Part shown: piece by piece, positions 9,606 to 19,664 of the stretch
How the letters are laid out: each line of letters begins with the position of its first letter
Position numbering within the stretch: position 1 is the stretch's first letter
Source: Deltaproteobacteria bacterium
GTDB lineage: Bacteria > Desulfobacterota > Syntrophia > Syntrophales > UBA5619
DNA: 40,842 nt
Reading direction: 5' to 3'
NCBI GenBank assembly: GCA_021817825.1
Contig: JAKAFS010000029.1
Coordinates: 1-40,842, forward strand
Translations under genes and position numbers: made by a program
The notes under the pieces: generated by a model
The model's database searches: none
Told to the model about the DNA's origin: nothing
Seen by the model: only the letters and a program-made list of their open reading frames with translations

Positions 9606-10832
9606 ATGGGGAAAAGAGAAAACGTCATCGTCGGTCTGGATATCGGAACGACAAAAACCTGCGCGATCGTCGGTGAGGTCAAGGAATCGGGAATCGACAT
9701 CATCGGCATCGGCTCCCATCCCTCGGAAGGGCTGCGCAAAGGGGTGGTCGTCAATATCGAAAGCACCGTGGAATCGATCAAGCGGGCCGTGGAAGAGGCG
9801 GAACGCATCTCCGGCTGCGAGATCCGCTCCGTCTATGTGGGGATCGCCGGCGGGCACATCCGGGGACAGAACAGCCTCGGCATCGTGGCCGTCAAGGGCC
9901 GCGAGGTGGACGATGACGACGTGGACCGGGCCATCGACGCCGCCCGGGCCATCGCCATCCCCATGGACCGCCAGATCCTGCACACCCTTCCCCAATACTA
10001 CGTCGTCGACGAGCAGGACGGCATCCGCGATCCCGTGGGCATGTCCGGCGTCCGCCTGGAGGCCAAGGTCCATATCGTCACCGGCGCCGTCACTTCCATC
10101 CAGAATATCGTCAAATCGGTCAACCGCGTAGGCTTGGACATCAACGACATCGTTCTGGAGCAGATCGCCTCCAGTGAAGCGGTCCTGAGCGAAGACGAAA
10201 AGGACCTCGGCGTCGCCCTCATCGACATCGGCGGCGGCACGACGGATATCGCCATCTTCTCGGAAGGGAGCATCAAACACACGGCGGTTCTCCCGGTCGG
10301 CGGCAACTACGTCACGAGCGACATCGCCACGGGCCTCCGGACGCCGATCACCGAGGCGGAAAAAATCAAGATCCGCTACGGTTGCGCGTATATGCCTTTG
10401 ATCCCCAAGGATGAGGCGATCGAGGTCCCCAGCGTCGGAGGCCGGGAACCGCGCGAGGTCTCCCGGCAGATTCTGGGCCGGATCATCGAGCCCCGGATGG
10501 ACGAGATCCTGACCATGGCCTACAAGGAAATCGCCAAATCGGGCTGTGAGGACATTCTGGCCGCCGGCATCGTCCTGACGGGCGGGGCCTCGATCCTCGA
10601 AGGCGTGCCGGAGTTGGCCGAGCAGATCTTCAACATGCCGGTCCGGCGGGGTTGTCCGGCAGGAATCGGGGGCTTGACGGACGTCGTGAACAGCCCCCTC
10701 TACGCGACCGGCGTAGGCCTGGTCCTTTATGGGAGCAGAAACATCGCGCGGGGCAAACTGAGCCGCGCCGAGGGAAATTTCATCGGCCGCACATTCAAGG
10801 GCCTCAAACAGTGGGTGCTTGAATTCTTTTAG
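9606..10832 (+). CDS. ftsA: Cell division protein FtsA (actin-like membrane anchor for FtsZ)
   Basis: FtsA is an actin-fold ATPase that tethers FtsZ filaments to the inner membrane and recruits later division proteins. The frame is open from a GTG at 9594, but the ATG at 9606 sits behind a good GGGAGGAA site and gives 408 residues beginning [10 protein letters not shown]. Actin-family phosphate loops are visible: LDIGTTKT at 11-18 and [11 protein letters not shown] near 203-213. The C-terminus ends in the amphipathic [13 protein letters not shown], the membrane-targeting helix. The stop lies 13 bases before the chosen ftsZ start. Confidence 0.97.
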   Translation: MGKRENVIVGLDIGTTKTCAIVGEVKESGIDIIGIGSHPSEGLRKGVVVNIESTVESIKRAVEEAERISGCEIRSVYVGIAGGHIRGQNSLGIVAVKGREVDDDDVDRAIDAARAIAIPMDRQILHTLPQYYVVDEQDGIRDPVGMSGVRLEAKVHIVTGAVTSIQNIVKSVNRVGLDINDIVLEQIASSEAVLSEDEKDLGVALIDIGGGTTDIAIFSEGSIKHTAVLPVGGNYVTSDIATGLRTPITEAEKIKIRYGCAYMPLIPKDEAIEVPSVGGREPREVSRQILGRIIEPRMDEILTMAYKEIAKSGCEDILAAGIVLTGGASILEGVPELAEQIFNMPVRRGCPAGIGGLTDVVNSPLYATGVGLVLYGSRNIARGKLSRAEGNFIGRTFKGLKQWVLEFF

Positions 10833-10845
10833 AGAGGGGATGCAT

Positions 10846-11994
10846 ATGTTTGAATTATCGGATACGGGCGTGCTGAGCGCAGCCAAGATCAAGGTCATCG
10901 GCATCGGGGGCGCGGGCGGCAATGCCGTCAATACGATGATTTCGTACAAGCTCCGGGGAGTCGATTTCATGGTGGCCAACACGGATGCGCAGGCTCTGGG
11001 CGCCTCCTCCTCGCCGGTCAAGATCCAGCTCGGCGCCGAAGTCACCAAGGGGCTGGGCGCCGGCTCGGACCCGGAAATGGGGAAGCAGGCCGCTCTGGAA
11101 ACCCGTGAACAGATCAAGGAACAGATCGACGGGGCCGACATGGTCTTCATCACCGCCGGCCTCGGCGGCGGCACGGGAACGGGCGGAGCGCCGATCGCCG
11201 CGGAGGTCGCCAAGGAAGTAGGCGCCCTCACCGTGGCCGTCGTGACCAAACCCTTCCAGTTCGAAGGCAAGCGCCGGAATCTCCAGGCCGAGGCGGGCAT
11301 CGCGGAACTCCGCAAGGCAGTGGATACCCTGATCATCGTCCCCAATCAGCGGCTCCTGAGCCTGAGCGGCCGCAACATCTCGCTCATCGAGGCCTTCAAG
11401 AAGGCCGACGACATCCTCTACCACGCCGTCAAAGGGATTTCCGATCTGATCATGGTGCCGGGATTGATCAATCTCGATTTTGCCGACGTGAAAACCGTCA
11501 TGTCGGAAATGGGCATGGCCCTCATGGGGACCGGCGTCGCCAGCGGCGAAAACCGGGCGGTGGAAGCGGCGCAGCGGGCGATTTCTTCTCCGCTTCTGGA
11601 AGACAACACCATCCAGGGGGCCCGCGGCGTCCTGATGAACATCACCGGCGGCCCCGACATGACCCTCTACGAGATCCACGAGGCTTCGTCCTTGATCCAG
11701 GCCGAGGCCCACGAGGATGCGAACATCATCTTCGGCACCGTCGTCGATGAGACGATGGGCGACGAGATCCGGATCACCGTCATCGCCACGGGTTTCGAAA
11801 ATCCGGACATGTACAAGGGCAACGTCACCCAGTTGGGCAGCCTCCGGCGCAGCAACCTGGCGGTCCCCACCTTCATCCGGCAGGACAAGCCGGCCGACGC
11901 CGACGGCCTGACGAAGAGCGGGATGGGAAGCGGCGACGGGGAAGAGGGATCCGATCTGGAAATCCCTACGTTCCTCCGGCGGCAGGCGGACTAG
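10846..11994 (+). CDS. ftsZ: Cell division GTPase FtsZ
   Basis: FtsZ is the tubulin-like GTPase that forms the Z ring. I chose the second ATG of ATGCATATG (10846) because the GAGAGGGG ribosome-binding site is then correctly spaced; the product is 382 residues. Visible features are the nucleotide loop near 20-26 (IGGAGGN), the tubulin signature GGGTGTG at 107-113, the T7 synergy loop NLDFAD at 209-214, and a variable linker followed by the conserved C-terminal peptide [13 protein letters not shown] (370-382), which docks FtsA and other partners. It ends the classical dcw cluster. Confidence 0.98.
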   Translation: MFELSDTGVLSAAKIKVIGIGGAGGNAVNTMISYKLRGVDFMVANTDAQALGASSSPVKIQLGAEVTKGLGAGSDPEMGKQAALETREQIKEQIDGADMVFITAGLGGGTGTGGAPIAAEVAKEVGALTVAVVTKPFQFEGKRRNLQAEAGIAELRKAVDTLIIVPNQRLLSLSGRNISLIEAFKKADDILYHAVKGISDLIMVPGLINLDFADVKTVMSEMGMALMGTGVASGENRAVEAAQRAISSPLLEDNTIQGARGVLMNITGGPDMTLYEIHEASSLIQAEAHEDANIIFGTVVDETMGDEIRITVIATGFENPDMYKGNVTQLGSLRRSNLAVPTFIRQDKPADADGLTKSGMGSGDGEEGSDLEIPTFLRRQAD

Positions 11995-12084
11995 CAGGCT
12001 TTTGAACCCAATGCCAGGACGGCGCGCAGAGCCTTTCCGCAGCAAGATCGTACCAGGAAACGGCATGGCCGCAGAGGCGGAAAA

Positions 12085-13788
12085 ATGTCCTGGAAGTTGA
12101 AAAAAAGCCGTCTCGACCTGCTCGCCCGGGAACGGGGCGCCATCCGAAAAGTCTGGGGGAACGCCCTGACGGTCTGTCTGGCCTACCCGAATGTCTATAG
12201 GACGGGGATGTCCAACCTCGGGTTCCAGACCGTCTATGCCCTCATCAACGGCCGCCCCGACTGCCTTTGCGAACGGATTTTCCTCCCCGATCCGGATCGG
12301 GAGGCGGCCGCCCCCGCGCCGCCGATCAGCCTCGAATCCCAAAAGCCGCCGGCCGATTTCGATCTCGTGGCCTTTTCCCTTTCCTTCGAAAACGACTATC
12401 CCAATATCCTGGCGATGCTCGCGGCGGCAGGGATCCCCCTCCTCGCGGCCGAGCGGGGGGAGCAGGACCCCATCGTCATCGGCGGCGGCATCGCCGCGAC
12501 CTTGAACCCCGAGCCCCTGGCCGATTTCTTCGACCTCTTTTTATTGGGCGAGGCCGAGGCGCTCCTCCCCGATTTTCTCGACGCCACGGTGGCCCTGCGC
12601 CGGTCGCTCTCCCGGGAGGCATACCTCGCCCGAATCCAGGAGTCCGTTCCCGGAGCCTACGGTCCGCGCTTCTATCAGGTCGTCTACGATCAGGCGGGAC
12701 GGATCGTCTCCCGGACCCCCCTCGCCCCCGCCTACCCGCAGCGCATCGTCCGGCGTTTCGCCGCCGATATCGACGCCTTTGCCACCGACCAGGTCATCAC
12801 GACCGACGACACCGAGCTCGGGGGGATGTTCCTCACCGAGGTGAGCCGGGGATGCCCGCGGGGATGCCGTTTCTGCGCCGCCGGGTTCGTCTGCCGGCCC
12901 GTGCGCTTCCGGAGCGCCCGAACCCTGGAGGGATCGATTCAAAAAGGGCTCGCCCAGGGCAAGGCCATTGGTCTTCTCGGCACGGCGGTTTCGGACCATC
13001 CGGCCCTGCTGCCCCTCTGTCGTTCAATCCTGGAGCGGGGCGGCAACGTGGCCATCGGCTCTCTCCGTCTGGACCGGCTGGACGCGGAGACGGCGGAAAT
13101 CCTGAACAAGACGGGCGTGGAGACCGTTTCGCTCGCTCCCGAGGCCGGCTCCCAGCGGCTCAGGAACGTGATTCACAAAGGAATTTCCGAGGCGGAGATC
13201 GACGCCGCAGTGGACAAACTCCTGGAATATGGTATAGTGCGGCTGAGACTTTACTTCATGGTGGGTCTCCCGACAGAAACGGATGAGGATGTCGAAGCCA
13301 TCGTCCGGCTCGTCAAAGGGATCGGGCACCGGGTCCGCAGCGCGTCGGAAGGAAAGAAAGGGTTCCGGCGCCTGACGCTCAGCATCAACCAGTTCATCCC
13401 GAAGCCCGCCACCCCCTTTCAATGGCACCCCCTGGAGGAGGTGGCCGCGGTCAAGAAAAAGCTCCGCCGCATGGTCGCCGCCCTGCGCGGCGAACCGGCC
13501 GTCAAGGTCATCCACGACCTTCCCAAGTGGAATTACATCCAGGCGCTCCTGTCCCGGGGCGATCGGCGGGTGGGGAAACTGCTCTTGGCGGTGCACCGGC
13601 TTTCGGGCAACTGGGCGCAGGCCCTCAGGGAGATGAACTTCAACCCCGACTTCTATGTCTACCGTCCCAAGGAGACCGGGGAGATCCTGCCCTGGGATTT
13701 CATCGACCAGGGCTGCGAAAAGGCAATTTTGGAACGCGAATACCGGCAGGCATTGTCCGGAGACATCCTCAAGGAGACCCAAACATGA
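12085..13788 (+). CDS. Radical SAM protein with B12-binding-like N-terminal region (TIGR03960-related)
   Basis: This 567-residue protein carries a radical SAM cluster motif CPRGCRFC at 257-264 (cysteines 257, 261 and 264), so it should bind a [4Fe-4S] cluster and cleave S-adenosylmethionine. The N-terminal 230 residues resemble the B12-binding-like fold of the uncharacterised TIGR03960 group (AYPNVYRTGMSNLG, GGGIAATLNPEPLADFFD). The C-terminal part contains LPWDFIDQGCEKAILEREY, also typical of that group, and a conserved-looking cysteine. No reaction is known for the family. In relatives the gene is often next to or fused with a DUF2344 protein; none is seen here. Its stop overlaps the start of the UPF0182 gene, so the two are probably co-translated. 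Confidence 0.85.
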   Translation: MSWKLKKSRLDLLARERGAIRKVWGNALTVCLAYPNVYRTGMSNLGFQTVYALINGRPDCLCERIFLPDPDREAAAPAPPISLESQKPPADFDLVAFSLSFENDYPNILAMLAAAGIPLLAAERGEQDPIVIGGGIAATLNPEPLADFFDLFLLGEAEALLPDFLDATVALRRSLSREAYLARIQESVPGAYGPRFYQVVYDQAGRIVSRTPLAPAYPQRIVRRFAADIDAFATDQVITTDDTELGGMFLTEVSRGCPRGCRFCAAGFVCRPVRFRSARTLEGSIQKGLAQGKAIGLLGTAVSDHPALLPLCRSILERGGNVAIGSLRLDRLDAETAEILNKTGVETVSLAPEAGSQRLRNVIHKGISEAEIDAAVDKLLEYGIVRLRLYFMVGLPTETDEDVEAIVRLVKGIGHRVRSASEGKKGFRRLTLSINQFIPKPATPFQWHPLEEVAAVKKKLRRMVAALRGEPAVKVIHDLPKWNYIQALLSRGDRRVGKLLLAVHRLSGNWAQALREMNFNPDFYVYRPKETGEILPWDFIDQGCEKAILEREYRQALSGDILKETQT

Positions 13789-16532
13789 CCATTATCCCTA
13801 CCCCCCGGGCCCAGTCCCGACCCAAAGGCGTCATTGTCGTTATCGCGGCTTTGGTATTGCTGGTGGCCTTTCTGCGGATCATCGGCCTGCTCACCGAGTG
13901 GTTCTGGTTTCAGGAAGTGGGCTACCAGACGATCTTTACCGTGTCCCTCCTGGCCAAGATCAAGACGGGACTGCTCTTCGGCGTCGGCTTTTTCATCCTT
14001 TTCTACGGCAACCTGATCGCCGCCTTTCGCCTCTCCCGCAATCCCCTTTACGGCGACCCGGCGGCGGGCGGATTCGCCCTCCCCTTGCGGGAACTGCCGC
14101 CGAAGGCTCTCAATCTCCTGATCCTGACGGGATCGCTCCTCTTCGCCCTTTTCGCCGCCACCAACGGCGCCGCCCAGTGGGAAAACGGGCTGCTCTTTTT
14201 AAACGCCTCCCCCTTCGGCGTCTCCGACCCGCTCTTTCAGAAAGATGTCGGGTTCTACGTCTTCCAGTTTCCCTTCCTCCAGTATCTTTTCGGCTGGCTG
14301 AAGTTCGCCTTCGTCGTGACGGCGGCGGCGACGGGATTCCTGTATCTCATCCGCCGCTCCTTTTTGTTCATCCCGCCGCAGATCTGGAAAATCGCCCCGG
14401 CGGCCCGGGTCCATCTGGCCCTTTTGGCGGCCGGCTTTTTTTTCTGGGGCGTCTTCGGCACCTGGCTCGATCTCAACGACCTGCTCTTCACCAAAAGAGG
14501 CGTCGTCTTCGGTCCCGGCTACACCGATGTGACGACCCAGCTGTGGGTACTGAAACTCCTCATGGGGTTCTATGGACTGGCTGGCCTTTCCGCCCTTTAC
14601 TATGCCATCCGCCCGGACTGGCGCTTCCCGGCAGTGGCCATCGTCCTGCTGATCGCCGTGAACGTCCTGGGGCGGGGAATCTATCCCTCGATGGTCCAAA
14701 AGTTCCAGGTGGTTCCCAACGAGGTCGTCGCCGAAACCCCCTATCTCAAGGAAAACATCAAGTACACGCGTCTCGCCTACGGCCTGACCCAGATCGAGGA
14801 GAAAGAGTTCCCCACCGAGGAGAACCTGACGGCCAAGGACCTGGTGAAAAACGATCTCACGATCAAGAACATCCGCCTCTGGAACCATGGGCCGCTCCTC
14901 CAGACCTACGCCCAGCTCCAGGAGATGCGCACCTATTACAAGTTCACCGGCGTCGACAACGACCGCTACGCGATCAACGGCGAGTACCGGCAGGTGATGC
15001 TCTCCCCCCGGGAGATCTCCTACCCCGCCCTGCCCTCCCGGACCTGGGTGAACGAGCACCTGACCTACACCCACGGACACGGCGTCGTTCTGGGGCCCGT
15101 GAACCGCGTCTCCCCCGAGGGACTCCCGGAATTCTTCATCAAGGACATCCCCCCCGTCGCGACGACCTCCGTCAAGGTGACCCGCCCGGAGATCTACTTC
15201 GGCGAGAATTCAAACGAATATGTTTTCGTCAAGACCAAGCAACAGGAGTTCGACTACCCCGTGGGCGACAAGAACGTCTACACTCGTTATGAGGGCAAAG
15301 GAGGGGTCCCGCTTTCGTTCCTGAAAAAGCTGATCTTCGCCGTCCGTTTCGGCTCCATCACGATGCTCCTGTCCGACGACATCACCTCCGCAAGCCGCGT
15401 CATGTACCACCGCAATGTCCGCGAGCGGGTCCAAATGGTGGTCCCTTTCGCCCATCTCGATGCGGACCCCTATCTGGTCATCTCGCCGGAAGGCAGGCTT
15501 CTGTGGTTCGTCGACGGCTACACGGTGACGGATCGCTATCCCTATTCAGAGCCGACCCCGCAGGTAGGCAACTACATCCGCAATACCGTCAAGGCGGTCG
15601 TGGATGCCTATGACGGCACGGTCCAGATCTATATGAGCGATCCGACCGACCCGATCATGCAGACCTACGCCCGGATCTTTCCCGGCGTCTACAAGCCGCT
15701 GACCGAGATGCAGGAGGCCCTGCGCACCCATCTCCGTTACCCCGCGGGAATGCTGGCCATCCAGGCACGGATGTACCAAGCCTACCACATGCAGGATCCG
15801 CAGGTCTTCTACAACAAGGAAGACCTCTGGTCGATCCCGGGCAAACAGGTGGCCGGCAATCAGCAGGCCATGGATCCCTACTATACGATCATGAAGCTTC
15901 CGGGGGCGGAAAAGGAGGAGTTCATCCTCCTTTCTCCCTTCACACCCAGCATGAAGGACAACATGTCGGCCTGGATGGCGGCCCGTAGCGACGCCCCCAA
16001 TTACGGCAAGGTGACCGTCTACAAGTTTCCGAAGCAGAAGCTGGTCTACGGCCCCCGCCAGATCGAGGCGCGAATCAACCAGGACACCTTCATCTCCCAG
16101 CAACTGAGCCTCTGGCAGCAGCAGGGCTCGAACGTCATCCGGGGGAGTTTGCTGGCGATTCCGGTCGAAAAGTCGATCCTTTATGTCCAATCCCTCTACC
16201 TGGTCGCCACCAACGGCCAGCTTCCGGAGCTCAAGAGGGTGATCGTCGCCTACGGCAACACCATCGCCATGGAGGAAACGCTCGACCTGGCCCTCCAGAA
16301 GATCTTCGGAGGCGCCGGGATCAGGGATCGGGAGGCGCCGCGGACGGAAGTACAAAAACCGTCGGCCGGTCCGGAATTGAGCGATCGCCAGGCGGCGCTC
16401 TCGGCCCTCGGCCACTTCCGGAAGGCGCAGGAATTCATGCGCCAGGGGAATTGGGCCGCCTACGGAGAGGAACTCAGAAAGACGGGCGAGATTCTGCTCA
16501 CGCTGGAAAGAAAGAGTGAAAAAGCGAAGTAG
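13785..16532 (+). CDS. UPF0182 family large membrane protein
   Basis: A 915-residue protein of the UPF0182 family (PF03699), whose function is not known. About seven hydrophobic segments occupy the first third (for example around 15-36, 55-75 and 110-130), followed by a long soluble, probably extracytoplasmic region containing stretches conserved in the family, such as LTYTHGHGVV and RNVRERVQMVVPFAHLD. The final 80 residues are charged and helical. The frame is open far upstream, but the ATG at 13785 overlaps the radical SAM stop as ATGA and gives the expected length and N-terminus. Members occur in actinobacteria, cyanobacteria and deltaproteobacteria. Confidence 0.88.
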   Translation: MTIIPTPRAQSRPKGVIVVIAALVLLVAFLRIIGLLTEWFWFQEVGYQTIFTVSLLAKIKTGLLFGVGFFILFYGNLIAAFRLSRNPLYGDPAAGGFALPLRELPPKALNLLILTGSLLFALFAATNGAAQWENGLLFLNASPFGVSDPLFQKDVGFYVFQFPFLQYLFGWLKFAFVVTAAATGFLYLIRRSFLFIPPQIWKIAPAARVHLALLAAGFFFWGVFGTWLDLNDLLFTKRGVVFGPGYTDVTTQLWVLKLLMGFYGLAGLSALYYAIRPDWRFPAVAIVLLIAVNVLGRGIYPSMVQKFQVVPNEVVAETPYLKENIKYTRLAYGLTQIEEKEFPTEENLTAKDLVKNDLTIKNIRLWNHGPLLQTYAQLQEMRTYYKFTGVDNDRYAINGEYRQVMLSPREISYPALPSRTWVNEHLTYTHGHGVVLGPVNRVSPEGLPEFFIKDIPPVATTSVKVTRPEIYFGENSNEYVFVKTKQQEFDYPVGDKNVYTRYEGKGGVPLSFLKKLIFAVRFGSITMLLSDDITSASRVMYHRNVRERVQMVVPFAHLDADPYLVISPEGRLLWFVDGYTVTDRYPYSEPTPQVGNYIRNTVKAVVDAYDGTVQIYMSDPTDPIMQTYARIFPGVYKPLTEMQEALRTHLRYPAGMLAIQARMYQAYHMQDPQVFYNKEDLWSIPGKQVAGNQQAMDPYYTIMKLPGAEKEEFILLSPFTPSMKDNMSAWMAARSDAPNYGKVTVYKFPKQKLVYGPRQIEARINQDTFISQQLSLWQQQGSNVIRGSLLAIPVEKSILYVQSLYLVATNGQLPELKRVIVAYGNTIAMEETLDLALQKIFGGAGIRDREAPRTEVQKPSAGPELSDRQAALSALGHFRKAQEFMRQGNWAAYGEELRKTGEILLTLERKSEKAK

Positions 16533-16563
16533 ACACGCGATCCATCATCGGGAGGTGGTTGCC

Positions 16564-17280
16564 ATGGATGAGAATGCATTGTCAAAGGAGACGAGCCAGC
16601 AGGCGGAAACCTATCCCCGCCGATGGACCGGCGTTCTGGTCTGCCTGGGCCTGTTGCTTTTCCTGGCCGGCTGCGGCGCGCCCAAGCTCTATAACATCGA
16701 CATGCGTTACGAACCGACGAAGACGATTCGGCCCGCGCCGAACGACGGCCGGAAGTACAGCTTGACGGTAACCCCGTTCATCGACGAGCGGAAAATCGCC
16801 GATACGGTGCTCATCGGCCGGGTCATCGAGAGGGACGGCGCCCCCATTCCGATCCTGCCCAAATACGTCAAACCGACGGATGCCGTCGCCGCCGCGCTGC
16901 GCTCGCTCCTGACCCAGGCGGGATACGCCGTGGCGCCCGACAAACCGGTCTGGGATCTCAAGGAGGCGAGCATCCAGCCGGCGTGGGGCACCCTGCTCGT
17001 CGGCGGAACCATCGACGAACTCGACGTGACCTGCCTCGACAATCTGACGATGAAGCGCTACACCGCCAAAGCCCGGGTGACGCTGGTCTTTGCCGATGTC
17101 CAGAAAAAGCGGATTTTCTACAAGATCACCTCGGAGAGCAGCTCCTCCCTGGACCACATCGTTTTTTCGGAAGAAAAGCTGCAAAGCCAGATCAACGGCG
17201 TCCTGTCGGACGCCATGGAAAAGGCGGTCGAAGGACCGGAGGTCGGCCGCCGGATCACAGAGGCGCTCCGACAGCCCTAG
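16564..17280 (+). CDS. YajG-like lipoprotein
   Basis: The ATG at 16564 follows an excellent GGGAGGTGG site; an in-frame ATG at 16516 lies inside the preceding gene and lacks one. The 238-residue product has a basic stretch (PRRW), a hydrophobic segment at 23-35 and a lipobox LAGC with Cys37, so it should be exported and lipidated by signal peptidase II. The mature part (ITPF-like TVTPFIDERK, GRVIE, alternating strand/helix, LVGGTIDEL) resembles the YajG-type outer-membrane lipoprotein group, which has no assigned reaction. The 20 residues before the signal segment are longer than usual. It lies 31 bases after the UPF0182 gene and may be co-transcribed. Confidence 0.72.
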   Translation: MDENALSKETSQQAETYPRRWTGVLVCLGLLLFLAGCGAPKLYNIDMRYEPTKTIRPAPNDGRKYSLTVTPFIDERKIADTVLIGRVIERDGAPIPILPKYVKPTDAVAAALRSLLTQAGYAVAPDKPVWDLKEASIQPAWGTLLVGGTIDELDVTCLDNLTMKRYTAKARVTLVFADVQKKRIFYKITSESSSSLDHIVFSEEKLQSQINGVLSDAMEKAVEGPEVGRRITEALRQP

Positions 17281-17297
17281 TTTTACAGCCACGCCAT

Positions 17298-17347
17298 CGG
17301 GATCGGTCAAAGGCCGGCCATCAAACACCGGCTCTGGACCGATCCCG
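17298..17347 (+). other. Long nested hairpin after the lipoprotein gene
   Basis: A perfect 11-bp inverted repeat (CGGGATCGGTC at 17298-17308 with its complement at 17337-17347) encloses a second dyad, GCCGG/CCGGC (17313-17317 and 17328-17332). No T-run follows, so it is not a standard intrinsic terminator. It could protect the 3' end of the upstream mRNA or aid Rho-dependent termination. The pairing is seen directly; the role is inferred. Confidence 0.5.
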
Positions 17348-17460
17348 GTCTGCACTTCCTTTCCGACAACCAAAGAACCGCCGAATCACGCAACACAGGC
17401 AACGGCCGCCGGCAAGCCAGAACGCTTTTAAAACCTCAAGCGCGCGGTGCCAGTTTTTCC

Positions 17461-17490
17461 TTGCAGGGCGGGGCGTGAATCGTTTATCCT
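17461..17490 (+). promoter_or_regulatory. Candidate sigma-70 promoter for the TPR gene
   Basis: TTGCAG (17461-17466) is followed after 18 bases by TATCCT (17485-17490), or after 17 by TTATCC. It lies about 80 bases before the TPR protein start and after the upstream hairpin, where a new transcription unit would be expected. The match is moderate and unproven. Confidence 0.35.
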
Positions 17491-17568
17491 TTCTTGTCGG
17501 AACGACGCGCCGCCCCGGAAAACGGGTAGCGGGCCCGATCCCTTTTCCTGGGCAGGGAGCAAAAGTTG

Positions 17569-18807
17569 ATGAAGACATTTCTTCTGTGGGCGCTTCTCTT
17601 TGGGCTTTGCCTCGCCCTGCCGGGAACCGCAACTACGGCACGGGCTGGCGAAACGCCGACAGCGCCTTTCCGCGCCACCCTCCGCCAGGGGATCGATGCG
17701 ACCTTCAATCTGGAAAACCGGGAGGCCCTCGCCTTTTTTCAAAAGGCCATCGAGATGGACCGGGAAAACCCGCTCGGCTATGCCTTTTTGGCGTTGGGAC
17801 GCCTCTTTTCTTACGAAACCGGGTTCGACCTGCCGCAAAGGACGAAGGACCAGGAGGCGATGCTGCGCGACGTCGAAGAGGCACTCCTCAGGGGGCATAA
17901 AAGGATCGAAAAGAACGGCCGCGATGCGAACGCCTATTTTGCCATGGCACTGGCCAAGATATTCAAGATCCGCTGGGCGCTCACCCAGAAGAAGTATGTC
18001 CTGGTCGCCCAGGAAGCGGCCTCGATCTGGGAGATGCTGGAGAAGGGACGGGCAGCGGACCCCCAGAATTACGATTTCTACTTCCCCATCGGCCTGCTCC
18101 ATTACCACCTCGATCACCTCCCCACAGCAGCCCGGTTTATCTCCTCCCTGCTGGTCACGGCCGCAGACCACCAGAAGGGGCTTCAGGAATTGGAAATCGC
18201 CGCTCAGAAGGGGGATCTTCTCAAGGAACTGGCCCAGGCGGAACTATCGTCGGTCTACACCTATTTCGAAGAGCAGCCGGCCAAGGCCGTTCCCATCACC
18301 CAGGCGCTCCGAGAGCGATATCCCCGGAATTACAATTTCGCCTTTGCCCTGGCCAACACCCTGTCCGAACTGCACCGTTTTCCCGAGGCCCTGGTCATCG
18401 CCCAGGAACTCGAAAAGGGGATCAAGGCCGGCCAGCCCCCCTTTGCACCCCAGCTCCAGCCCCGTTACGACCACCTGCTCGGCAGGATCCTCTTCAACCA
18501 GGGAGATTACGCCGCAGCCTGGGATCGTTTCCAGAAGGCCCTTGCCGACACCTCCATATTCAATGCCCGCAACCGGGTCTCGGCGCTGGTCCGCATGGGG
18601 ATGATCCTCGATCTCCGGGGGGAGCGAAAAAAGGCGGAAGAACTCTATGCACAAGCCCTGGCGGTCGAGGGTGGCGAGGGGGTCGGTCAGACGGAGGCGA
18701 AACGCTATCTCAAGACACCCTACACCCTGCGGCCCAAAACGCCCCTCCCGGCGCCGACGAATGGCCGCTCGACCGTCGTGCAGGGGAAAGGGATGCAACC
18801 CCCTTGA
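17569..18807 (+). CDS. Exported tetratricopeptide-repeat protein
   Basis: A 412-residue protein beginning MKTFLLWALLFGLCLALPG with a Sec signal peptide; a cleavage site after ARA (residue 26) fits, and there is no lipobox cysteine. The mature chain is almost all helical and shows TPR-like periodicity, for example NREALAFFQKAIEMDRENPLG, a segment near AVPITQALRERYPRNYNFAFALA, and GDYAAAWDRFQKALAD. It is probably a periplasmic scaffold; the partner is unknown. The ATG at 17569 is preferred to a TTG three bases earlier. Nothing in the sequence links it to a particular pathway. Confidence 0.75.
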   Translation: MKTFLLWALLFGLCLALPGTATTARAGETPTAPFRATLRQGIDATFNLENREALAFFQKAIEMDRENPLGYAFLALGRLFSYETGFDLPQRTKDQEAMLRDVEEALLRGHKRIEKNGRDANAYFAMALAKIFKIRWALTQKKYVLVAQEAASIWEMLEKGRAADPQNYDFYFPIGLLHYHLDHLPTAARFISSLLVTAADHQKGLQELEIAAQKGDLLKELAQAELSSVYTYFEEQPAKAVPITQALRERYPRNYNFAFALANTLSELHRFPEALVIAQELEKGIKAGQPPFAPQLQPRYDHLLGRILFNQGDYAAAWDRFQKALADTSIFNARNRVSALVRMGMILDLRGERKKAEELYAQALAVEGGEGVGQTEAKRYLKTPYTLRPKTPLPAPTNGRSTVVQGKGMQPP

Positions 18808-18858
18808 ACCGGTCGGATCATCATGTTATTTTTGACCACTCCAACGGAAAGGAAACCG

Positions 18859-19647
18859 ATGGGCACCTTCAGAGTCGCCACCTATAACGTCAATTCCATC
18901 CGCAGCCGCCTCCATATCGTGATCCCCTGGCTTCAGGAACAGCGTCCCGATGTGTTCTGCATGCAGGAAACCAAGGTGGGGGACGAACAGTTCCCCCAGG
19001 CCGATTTCAGGGCGGCAGGCTACCATGTGACCTTCCGGGGCGCCAAACAGTACAACGGCGTGGCCATCGCCTCCAAGGCCCCCCCGACGGCGGTACGTTA
19101 CGGCCTTGCGGACGGGGGCCCTCCCGACGAGGACCGTCTCATCGCCGGCGTCTTCGACGGCATCACCGTCGTCAATACCTATGTCCCGCAGGGAAGGGAG
19201 AAGGACAGCGATCAGTTTACCTACAAGCTCGCCTGGTATCGTCGGCTGAAGCGTTTCTTCGCAGCGCACTACTCCCCTGACCAACCGCTCCTCTGGTGCG
19301 GCGACCTCAATGTCGCCCCGGAGGCGATCGATGTCCACGACCCGAAACGTCTCTTGGGCCATGTCTGTTTCACGCCCGAGGTGTGGGAGGCCTTCGCCGA
19401 CCTCCGGGCCTGGGGACTGGAGGATCTCTTCCGCCGCCACCATCCGGCGGAGCCGGACCGGTACACCTTCTTCGACTACCGGGTGCCGCAGGCAGCGAAA
19501 CGGGGGCTCGGCTGGCGGATCGACCACATCCTGGCCACACCGTCCCTGGCCGCGCGCTCTCTCCGGTGCGAGATCGATATGCACCCACGGCTGGCGGAAA
19601 AGCCGTCCGATCATACGATCCTGGTCACCGATTTTACCACCCCGTAG
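18859..19647 (+). CDS. xth: Exodeoxyribonuclease III / AP endonuclease
   Basis: This 262-residue enzyme of the endonuclease/exonuclease/phosphatase fold should cleave DNA at abasic sites and remove 3' blocking groups in base excision repair. The motifs are intact: YNVNSIRSR near the N-terminus (Asn12), QETK with the metal ligand Glu37, GDLNVAP with Asp149 and Asn151, GWRIDHIL, and the C-terminal SDH triad at about 249-251. The frame is open from 18823, but the ATG at 18859 follows an AAAGGA site and gives the family length. It lies 51 bases after the TPR gene. Confidence 0.94.
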   Translation: MGTFRVATYNVNSIRSRLHIVIPWLQEQRPDVFCMQETKVGDEQFPQADFRAAGYHVTFRGAKQYNGVAIASKAPPTAVRYGLADGGPPDEDRLIAGVFDGITVVNTYVPQGREKDSDQFTYKLAWYRRLKRFFAAHYSPDQPLLWCGDLNVAPEAIDVHDPKRLLGHVCFTPEVWEAFADLRAWGLEDLFRRHHPAEPDRYTFFDYRVPQAAKRGLGWRIDHILATPSLAARSLRCEIDMHPRLAEKPSDHTILVTDFTTP

Positions 19648-19664
19648 AAAGGGCGAACCACGCT

